64,000 nt of DNA from Brevibacillus panacihumi W25 (lineage in GTDB: Bacteria > Bacillota > Bacilli > Brevibacillales > Brevibacillaceae): assembly GCF_000503775.1 (NCBI RefSeq), contig NZ_KI629785.1, positions 496,001-560,000 on the forward strand, given 5' to 3'. A model generated the notes under the pieces. It did no database searches, was not told the DNA's origin, and worked only from the letters and a program-made list of their open reading frames with translations. Below are positions 58,182-64,000 of the stretch, piece by piece; position 1 is the stretch's first letter; each line of letters begins with the position of its first letter. The translations under genes were made by a program, and so were the position numbers.

Positions 58182-58198
58182 CGTTTCCACATAGAATA
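58172..58198 (+). promoter_or_regulatory. sigma-K type promoter of the gerP operon
   Basis: AC (58172-58173), 16 bases, CATAGAATA (58190-58198), a full match to AC-N16-CATANNNTA, 35 bases before gerPA. Confidence 0.7.
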
Positions 58199-58232
58199 CA
58201 GAAGGATTTTCTGAACGAAGGGTGTGGATGAG

Positions 58233-58484
58233 ATGCCAGCGATTGTAGGAGTCATCAATGTGAACAGTATGTCTGGCGTCTTCAACGCCGGTGATGTTCG
58301 CAATATCATGCCGATCAGCTATATTCAGACTTTTACGGGCGGAGGGTCTTTCAATTCCGGGACGAATCTGTACTTCCATATTCCCCGTTCGAACATCTAC
58401 GTAAATGATTCCGGGAATGCCGCCATTCCCCTCTATGTAGAAGAAATCCTGGAGGCTGCGGCCAAGGAACGGGATCAGCGATGA
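58233..58484 (+). CDS. gerPA: spore germination protein GerPA
   Basis: 83 residues. MPAIVGVINVNSMSGVFNAGD and PISYIQTFTGGGSFNSG match GerPA, with a C-terminal tail longer than the B. subtilis protein (73 residues). The ATG giving MPAIVG was chosen over one three codons earlier. GerP proteins act in the inner coat and help germinants pass. First gene of gerPABCDEF; overlaps gerPB. Confidence 0.85.
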   Translation: MPAIVGVINVNSMSGVFNAGDVRNIMPISYIQTFTGGGSFNSGTNLYFHIPRSNIYVNDSGNAAIPLYVEEILEAAAKERDQR

Positions 58485-58705
58485 ATTTTTTTGTGACCCA
58501 GCATATTGTCATTCACCGTTTCAACATAAACAGTCTGACCAACTCTTCTGTCTGTCAAATCGGCAGCTCAGGCATGATCAAGCCATCTGCTCAACTGTAC
58601 AACACGGGCGGATTTACAGAACCTGCCCCTCCAACCACCCTCCAACCGGAGCAATCTCCCACTGAGGAATTCGTTCCCCGTGTCCCTCTGGTCGACCCTA
58701 CCTAG
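58481..58705 (+). CDS. gerPB: spore germination protein GerPB
   Basis: 74 residues. MNFFVTQHIVIHRFNINSLTNSSVCQIGSSG and LYNTGGFTEPAPP match GerPB. Starts on the 4-base ATGA overlap with gerPA. Confidence 0.85.
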   Translation: MNFFVTQHIVIHRFNINSLTNSSVCQIGSSGMIKPSAQLYNTGGFTEPAPPTTLQPEQSPTEEFVPRVPLVDPT

Positions 58706-58747
58706 CAGCCTGATCTGCTGGCAGTTTGGAAAAGAAGGATGATCGTC

Positions 58748-59377
58748 ATGTATCCAAATCAAGAACTGATGCAGTATTTTCAACAAATGAGCGATTTCCT
58801 GCTGGCCCAAAGCAAGAAGTTGGAAAGCATGCAGCACCAACTTGATCAACTGCATCAGGGCATGAGTGAATGGAAAGAAAAACAAGTGCCAAACGTGATC
58901 AAAAACGAATACCATTTCGATTTATTGAAGGTAGAAAAATTGGAGGGCACCCTGAACATCGGGTTGAATCCAAAAGGCAATGATTCGGCGATTGGCGATA
59001 TGTCTATCGGTTCGGAGCAAGAAGGCCAGGCGCAAGAAGAAACGGGCCAGCCATTGTTCGAGCGTGTACAAAAAGCCGTCTACCGCTTTCTGGATAAGGA
59101 CGCCTATAAGCTTCTCCGGCGGATTGAAGAGGAGTGTGGGTATCCCTTAGATCCGGCCTATCGCAAATTTATACTGGAAGACATCAAAAAACAGATCGAC
59201 CCTCGTATTCGGTACTATCTGGGGCAACTGGACACTGATGAATTGGAACCTGAGCAAATAGACGCGTGGGTGGAAAAAGTTGTTCAAAAAGTAAAACGTG
59301 ATATTGAAAATACTTGTGTTTCCTTTATTCAGCATTTGCCACGACAGATGGAGGGAGACAGCAGTCATGCGCTATGA
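58748..59377 (+). CDS. gerPC: spore germination protein GerPC
   Basis: 209 residues, the usual GerPC size. The N-terminal part (about 1-45) is coiled coil (QQMSDFLLAQSKKLESMQHQ), then IKNEYHFDLLKVEKLEGTLNIG. ATG at 58748 has AAGG 9 bases upstream; another ATG at 58739 touches its own ribosome site. Third gene of the operon, overlapping gerPD by 11 bases. Confidence 0.85.
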   Translation: MYPNQELMQYFQQMSDFLLAQSKKLESMQHQLDQLHQGMSEWKEKQVPNVIKNEYHFDLLKVEKLEGTLNIGLNPKGNDSAIGDMSIGSEQEGQAQEETGQPLFERVQKAVYRFLDKDAYKLLRRIEEECGYPLDPAYRKFILEDIKKQIDPRIRYYLGQLDTDELEPEQIDAWVEKVVQKVKRDIENTCVSFIQHLPRQMEGDSSHAL

Positions 59378-59561
59378 GGTAACGAACGGCAAGATGTGTG
59401 TCGGAAGTCTAAATACGATTAACGTAGCGACATCTGCTATGGTGATGATCGGCGATACGCGTGAGGTCTATCTGTTCAGTGCAATTGAAGTTCCTCCCGA
59501 GGACTTGATCGTAGGCGTGACCCTTGCCCCCATCTCTTCCGAACCATCCGCATCCGAATAG
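59367..59561 (+). CDS. gerPD: spore germination protein GerPD
   Basis: 64 residues. MRYEVTNGKMCVGSLNTINVATSAMVMIGDTREV matches GerPD. GGAGGGAG lies 9 bases before the ATG, inside the end of gerPC. Compare the divergent copy at 57870. Confidence 0.83.
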   Translation: MRYEVTNGKMCVGSLNTINVATSAMVMIGDTREVYLFSAIEVPPEDLIVGVTLAPISSEPSASE

Positions 59562-59578
59562 AGGGGGCAGGTCCAAAG

Positions 59579-59953
59579 ATGTCCGGGCGAACTTCAAAAG
59601 TAGAATCGTTAACGATCATCAGTATCGACCAGACCTCCGTGTTGGAGATCGGGGATTCCCGCACGGTGGAGGCTGCCTCCTATGTCCTTGCTGTTCAGCG
59701 CGAACCTGCCATCTACTATCAGCATGAGTTCCCTTTTGCAGCCTATCCTCTCTTCTCTCTTCCCCGGCCCTTGCCAGAACCGCCCGAGCCGTTTGACATC
59801 ACCACATGCCAGGAAGATAACACCATCCGAGTCAAACACATCAACGCCTCCTTCCTGGCCGCTTCCGCTGTCCTGCAAATTGGTTCCAATGATTGTCTCA
59901 CACTGGATACCCGTGTGAAAAACATCCGGCACTTGTTGCGAGAGAAGCCTTGA
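59579..59953 (+). CDS. gerPE: spore germination protein GerPE
   Basis: 124 residues. KVESLTIISIDQTSVLEIGDS and the later repeat-like VKHINASFLAASAVLQIGSND fit GerPE. GAGGGGG lies upstream. Fifth gene of the operon. Confidence 0.83.
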   Translation: MSGRTSKVESLTIISIDQTSVLEIGDSRTVEAASYVLAVQREPAIYYQHEFPFAAYPLFSLPRPLPEPPEPFDITTCQEDNTIRVKHINASFLAASAVLQIGSNDCLTLDTRVKNIRHLLREKP

Positions 59954-59990
59954 TCCACAGGTGTACGAGGGTGAAGGGAGGGGTTGATCT

Positions 59991-60206
59991 TTGCCTTCGA
60001 TCATAGGCGCAGTGAATATTAACAGCAACGAGGGAACCGTCAATTTTGGAGATACCCTGAATATCTCCCCGAAAAGCGCGACCAAAAACTACTCCGGTTC
60101 CGGCGGGAGTAATACAGGAAACATTGTCAACACGGTAAATGGAGCCAGTGCTACGAATACGTTGGATACTAGCGCCGTAGACCAGCCTATTGCGGGGAAT
60201 ATCTAA
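59991..60206 (+). CDS. gerPF: spore germination protein GerPF
   Basis: 71 residues, the standard length. MPSIIGAVNINSNEGTVNFGDTLNISPKS matches GerPF. TTG start at 59991 with GGGAGGGG 7 bases upstream. Last gene of the operon. Confidence 0.88.
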   Translation: MPSIIGAVNINSNEGTVNFGDTLNISPKSATKNYSGSGGSNTGNIVNTVNGASATNTLDTSAVDQPIAGNI

Positions 60207-60207
60207 T

Positions 60208-60236
60208 GCACAGTGCCGGGCAGCAGGGCACTGTGC
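60208..60236 (+). terminator. hairpin after gerPF
   Basis: GCACAGTGCC (60208-60217) pairs with GGCACTGTGC (60227-60236), but no T run follows, so termination is uncertain. Confidence 0.5.
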
Positions 60237-60299
60237 CACTAGGCGTCTGGACAAGCCTGCATCCATACAAAAGAAAAAGAGAAGGCTTCTTCCCTCCTC

Positions 60300-60896
60300 T
60301 TACAATTTGGCGCGAAAGGTCGTTTTTCGCTCCCGCATGTTTTGGTCTCGAACGAGGTACAATTCGAGCAGTCCGTCCTGATACTGCGCCTTCATCCCTT
60401 TGGAGCTGACCGTCACCGGCAGCGTTATCTTGCGGCAAAAGGAACCCGCTGTTCGCTCGCTCTGTACCCGGGACGGCGTGTAGACGTGTTCGCGAATGCG
60501 TCCCCTCAGCTCGAGGACTTGCTGATCAAGCAGTGTCACCTCCAGGCTGTCACGAGCAAATCCGGGCAGCTCGCAGCAGACGATGACGAGGTGATCCGTT
60601 TGGAAAATGTCTGTGACGGGAAAAAAAGGCGTTTCTTCTACGGAAATGGAAGCGGGTTCCTCCTTCGCTTTTCGTTTTCGCGCTTTCTTTACCTTCGTCA
60701 CGATTTCCTGGGGCGCTGTCTGTGTCGCCGGAGTAGCATGTTTGCTGAGCACGACCAGATTCTCCCAAAAATTGGTGTCCAATATCTGATTCATCTGGCT
60801 TAAAGCCTTCCAGGGCTGCTCCTGGTCGATGCTTAATCGAGACAAACTTTCGGATGCTTTTTGCAATTGTTTCATGGTTTCCTGCAAATTTTTCAC
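60300..60896 (-). CDS. Hsp20/alpha-crystallin family protein
   Basis: 198 residues. The alpha-crystallin domain spans about 95-190 (VIVCCELPGFARDSLEV, ITLPVTVSSKGMKAQYQDGLLELYL with the A-x-x-x-G-L-L motif). A long charged N-terminal extension (about 1-90) is unusual. The GTG at 60894-60896 has GGGAGG 9 bases upstream. Possible holdase chaperone; its position after gerP may point to a spore role, as for CotM/CotP, but that is not shown. Confidence 0.8.
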   Translation of the reverse strand: MKNLQETMKQLQKASESLSRLSIDQEQPWKALSQMNQILDTNFWENLVVLSKHATPATQTAPQEIVTKVKKARKRKAKEEPASISVEETPFFPVTDIFQTDHLVIVCCELPGFARDSLEVTLLDQQVLELRGRIREHVYTPSRVQSERTAGSFCRKITLPVTVSSKGMKAQYQDGLLELYLVRDQNMRERKTTFRAKL

Positions 60897-61051
60897 TTGC
60901 CCTAACCTCCCCTCTCGTCCGGACGTCCTTGCTCTCTATCAGGGTATGCAGTAGGCGTTTGTCCGGGAAATAAAACTTTCTGACGCTGGGGGGCTGGAAA
61001 ATGCCCCCTTTCTCCGCTATATTCAAAGAAAAAGCAGACAAGGGGTGCCTA

Positions 61052-61477
61052 ATGATGCACATCACCCATACATTCGTACAGGTGGCTCCCGACTGCCAAG
61101 TTACCGTTGGCGTCATTCCACCGAACCGAAACGCAGCAAAGCCGACCATTCCATTCCTGGAGTATCAGCTTCTCTCGCAAAATCCCTACCGCTATACGCT
61201 CGAAGATCTCATCTACGAGGTGCACATCCGCCGTCAATCTTATTCAGCAGAGGAGCTTCAACAAAACGCGGACCGTATCCGTGCGGAGTTGTTTACGAAA
61301 AATCATCCATGTATGCGTGCTTCGATGCTGGCAAAAAAATACGGTTGGGGCATTCACTATGATCCCGAAGGAAAGCTGGCTATTTATGGAATGGAAACAG
61401 AGGAGTACCGCCGTTTCATCGAGGGTGGCCCGAATGGACCAAAGCTCGTATTCGCGGTGCGTCAATCGCGCGCCTGA
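61052..61477 (+). CDS. DUF6157 family protein
   Basis: 141 residues. HTFVQVAPDCQVTVGVIPP, NPYRYTLEDLIYEVHIRRQ and CMRASMLAKKYGWGIHYDPEGKLAIYG follow the DUF6157 pattern. AAGGGG lies 6 bases before the first of two ATG codons. Function unknown. Confidence 0.8.
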   Translation: MMHITHTFVQVAPDCQVTVGVIPPNRNAAKPTIPFLEYQLLSQNPYRYTLEDLIYEVHIRRQSYSAEELQQNADRIRAELFTKNHPCMRASMLAKKYGWGIHYDPEGKLAIYGMETEEYRRFIEGGPNGPKLVFAVRQSRA

Positions 61478-61494
61478 CCGCAGGGACAAAAAAG

Positions 61495-61535
61495 AAAAAT
61501 ACCCGCCGCAGCAGTTGTGCAGGGCGGGTATTTTC
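61495..61535. terminator. bidirectional Rho-independent terminator
   Basis: AAATACCCGCC (61497-61507) pairs with GGCGGGTATTT (61523-61533), with A run before and T run after. Confidence 0.88.
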
Positions 61536-61544
61536 ATGTGTATG

Positions 61545-62891
61545 TTATCCTTCTCCTTGCCCCTGATCGACGAACTCCACGACTGGGGATGATGGTGCCA
61601 GGATGTCAGGCGGCGGCTGATCGACGGGGAAGGGCTGTTCGGTGCCTTCTACCATATCCGTCTGTTCTTCTGTCGGAGGCGATGGCTCCGGCGTGGTTGG
61701 TTGCGGTACTGGCTGTGAGGGATTTGGCTTTGCCGGTTCCGGCTTCGGTGTTGAAGTCGCTGGCTGTGGCGCCACTCGCGGTTTGCTCGGCGCTTCCCAC
61801 TGAGCCAGCTCTACGATGGCCGCATCGCTCAGCTTCTTCGCCGTCAAGGTGCTTCCCACCATCTCCGCCTTGAGCGTCTCCCGCACATCCCGCATGTTCT
61901 TCTGCGGCCAGAGCGAATACGGTGATTTCCACACCGCTCCATTGTCGAGCGATACCATCTTGTCTGAAGAGATGGAAGCAAAATCAAGGGCAAGCCCTTT
62001 TATTTGGTCTGGAGAAAGGTCAGTGCGAATATGCTTGCTCATGGTATCCAATATCGTCGTCAGTTTGGAGATCCCATCAATCGATACGACCTTATCCACC
62101 ACGGCCCGGATTACCTGCTGCTGTCTTCTGTTACGGTCAAAGTCGCTAGAATTGTAGGCCTCTCCGCGTCGATCAATCCGGTGACGGACAAAACCCAGCG
62201 CCTGTTCACCATTTAGCACCTGCGTCCCCTTTTTCAAATTACGGTATACGCCTGCCTTGGGCAGCTCGTAAACCAGATCCCGATCTACCTCTACCTTTAC
62301 ACCGCCGATATTATCGATGACAGCAGTAAAGCCCTCAAAATCAAGCTCCACATAGTGCTCGATTGGAATCCCCAGCATATGTTCCAGCGTTTTTTTCAAA
62401 AAGGTCATTCCGTTTTCCGTGACTGGCTTCTTGTTGAGTTCGGCTTCCTTGCGTTTATTCTCCCCGAGAGCAAACACTTCGTTCACCTTGTGGTAGCCCG
62501 GATATCCAGGTATTTCTACGCGCGTGTCTCGCGGCAGGGAAACCATGGTTAATTTTTGTGTGACGGGATTGGCGACAGCTACAACGAGGACGTCCGTATT
62601 CAGCATGCCGATGTTCTTTCGTGTATCGACACCGACGATGACAAACGAAATAGCTTTCTTTTCTTCGTAAGGTACGGTGACGACGGGCTGCTCCGGCAGT
62701 TTATAGGGATCCTCCGTGACAACTTGCAGCGTCTTGTCCATCTGTGACAGTGCAAAGCCTACTCCGACGATCAGCAAACAAAGAAACAGGCAGCTCGCAA
62801 GGAGCAGGTACCATTTTTTCCCGCGTTTGCCCCGCTTTTTTTGCCTGGTTTTGGTTGTAGGTGCTGGTTTTTTTTCATTCCTGGTTTGCAT
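61545..62891 (-). CDS. LytR-CpsA-Psr family cell-wall polymer ligase
   Basis: 448 residues. A basic N-terminus, one membrane anchor (about 27-48) and an LCP domain: ISFVIVGVDTRKNIGMLNTDVLVVA, LPRDTRVEIPG, DNIGGVKVEVDRDL and the Arg-rich DFDRNRRQQQVIRAVV. A Pro-rich tail (about 370-448) follows. LCP enzymes attach teichoic acids or other polymers to peptidoglycan outside the cell. No partner genes nearby. Confidence 0.9.
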   Translation of the reverse strand: MQTRNEKKPAPTTKTRQKKRGKRGKKWYLLLASCLFLCLLIVGVGFALSQMDKTLQVVTEDPYKLPEQPVVTVPYEEKKAISFVIVGVDTRKNIGMLNTDVLVVAVANPVTQKLTMVSLPRDTRVEIPGYPGYHKVNEVFALGENKRKEAELNKKPVTENGMTFLKKTLEHMLGIPIEHYVELDFEGFTAVIDNIGGVKVEVDRDLVYELPKAGVYRNLKKGTQVLNGEQALGFVRHRIDRRGEAYNSSDFDRNRRQQQVIRAVVDKVVSIDGISKLTTILDTMSKHIRTDLSPDQIKGLALDFASISSDKMVSLDNGAVWKSPYSLWPQKNMRDVRETLKAEMVGSTLTAKKLSDAAIVELAQWEAPSKPRVAPQPATSTPKPEPAKPNPSQPVPQPTTPEPSPPTEEQTDMVEGTEQPFPVDQPPPDILAPSSPVVEFVDQGQGEG

Positions 62892-63125
62892 GGCTTCAGC
62901 TCCTTTTCCTGAAAAGAGGGCCCAATCTTCGCTTCGATCATCTTTGCGCTTTTTGGAAAATTATGTCCATTCTAACACATCTGAACGAGTATTTGTAGAA
63001 CTCTGCCGAATGTCTTTCAAGGCAACAGAACGTCTTGCGCTCACCAAGCGAAACAGGTAGTCTAAAACTAACAAAGAAAAAACCCGGATGATTGATCGAC
63101 TTTACGGGAATCGGGGGGACTGAGA

Positions 63126-64000
63126 GTGGAACACGTACAGGTGCTGATCGCGGGCGGTGGCATCGGCGGATTATCCGCAGCTATCTGGTGCCGACGATTG
63201 GGATTATCCTGCCTCCTTCTGGAATCAAAAGATGTTTTGGGTGGACAGCTATCCCAGATTCACAACGAGATCCCGGACTTCCCGCCACGGGTTTATCCCA
63301 ATGGAACAGCCCTGCTTGAGGAATTGCTCGGGCACCCTGTGATTCGGCAGCTTCGCCCGCGACTGGGTGAAACCATACTCCGAATCGACGCCAACACACA
63401 TGAAGTACATACTTCACACCAAGTCTATCGGGCCGATTACCTGATCATCGCGACAGGGGTAAGCCCAAACATCATACCTGCGCTTGCGGATTGTCCCCGC
63501 GTGCTGTCACCCTGGTTTTCGACAACCTCGCAGGCCGCGACTGTGAAAGGTCAGGATATTGCCGTGATCGGCGGTGGTGATCGGGCATTGGAAAGCGCAT
63601 CCAACCTATCCCCATACGCACGTCATATGTATTTGCTAGTCCGCAGTGACCACTTGCGGGCACGTTCCGAGTGGGTGGATCGCGTGAACCGGCTGCCCAA
63701 TCTTCAGATCATGTGGCACACAGAGGTGGAGCGCTACTCCATGGAGAATGACCGGATCCAGCTGGAATTGCGTTCCGAAAAAAAAGAAGCACCAAATTCT
63801 ATTACGGTTGATTGGGTCTTGCCCCGTATCGGTGTGCGCGGCAACAGTCAGGCATTTGCCTCGCTGCCCGTATTTGACGAACATTACCTCCAGACGGATC
63901 AGACGCAGAGATCCGTTCCAGAGTGGATTTACGCGATTGGAGATGTGGCCAATGGAGCCGCCTACTCCAGCATATCCCTTGCTGTTGGCCAGGCGATGAA
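63126..64000 (+). CDS. FAD/NAD(P)-dependent oxidoreductase, partial
   Basis: 291 residues visible, open to the end of the window. FAD motif VLIAGGGIGGLSAAIWC (about 5-21), a second Rossmann motif IAVIGGGDRALESASN and the C-terminal YAIGDVANG fit the thioredoxin reductase / ferredoxin-NADP reductase group. The usual CxxC is missing: the stretch after the first domain reads LSPWFSTTSQ. GTG at 63126 with GGGGGG 8 bases upstream. Substrate unknown. Confidence 0.75.
   Translation, partial: MEHVQVLIAGGGIGGLSAAIWCRRLGLSCLLLESKDVLGGQLSQIHNEIPDFPPRVYPNGTALLEELLGHPVIRQLRPRLGETILRIDANTHEVHTSHQVYRADYLIIATGVSPNIIPALADCPRVLSPWFSTTSQAATVKGQDIAVIGGGDRALESASNLSPYARHMYLLVRSDHLRARSEWVDRVNRLPNLQIMWHTEVERYSMENDRIQLELRSEKKEAPNSITVDWVLPRIGVRGNSQAFASLPVFDEHYLQTDQTQRSVPEWIYAIGDVANGAAYSSISLAVGQAM

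Overview
The window comes from a spore-forming, low-to-middle GC Gram-positive of the Bacillales. I infer a Brevibacillus-like member of the Paenibacillaceae. Evidence: the order lspA - ylyB - pyrR - pyrP - pyrB - pyrC - pyrAA - pyrAB - pyrF - pyrE with three PyrR attenuators, a complete gerPABCDEF spore-coat operon behind a sigma-K type promoter, strong AAGGAGG ribosome sites, and many TTG/GTG starts. No rRNA, tRNA or CRISPR array was seen.

Layout. 1-13.6 kb: tail of a membrane protein, a VOC-domain protein, a CapA-like protein, a minus-strand run zwf - gnd - Gfo/Idh oxidoreductase - cyclase - glpK, a saccharopine dehydrogenase-like gene behind a structured leader with a 35-codon ORF, kynB with a divergent TetR gene, a lipoprotein, a TPR-AAA+ ATPase of Vps4/katanin type, and a FusB-type EF-G-binding protein. 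13.6-18.7 kb looks like an accessory patch: a decayed ECF41 sigma factor, a shortened SAM-I (S-box) leader in front of an NhaC-type transporter (MetT-like), and an IS1182-family element. 18.8-33.7 kb is the pyrimidine operon (without pyrK and pyrD), preceded by ylyB and lspA and interrupted by a divergent gene pair. 33.9-42.1 kb is a nine-gene unit: TetR regulator, acyl-CoA ligase, MaoC hydratase, KAS III-like enzyme and a complete Liv-type ABC importer. 42.4-45.2 kb: an MFS transporter and a phosphohexomutase.

45.5-49.6 kb is AT-rich accessory DNA: an IS21-family element with 5-bp target duplications, then a broken RHS toxin tip with an intact candidate immunity gene, and two orphan small genes. 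49.7-57.7 kb: an acyl-CoA ligase, an IS3-family element with 3-bp target duplications, a pspA - DUF350 - DUF4178 - DUF4247 cluster (probable envelope-stress system), and topB. 57.8-64 kb: a gerPD-like gene divergent from gerPABCDEF with two opposed sigma-K type promoters between them, an Hsp20 protein, a DUF6157 protein, an LCP-family cell-wall ligase, and the start of a flavoprotein that runs off the window.

How they work together: the pyr genes make UMP and are switched by PyrR binding to three leader loops. zwf and gnd supply NADPH and pentoses. The Liv-KAS-MaoC-ligase cluster looks like import plus CoA activation of an organic acid. The GerP proteins let germinants cross the spore coat. 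All functions are read from sequence motifs and gene order; no database search was possible.
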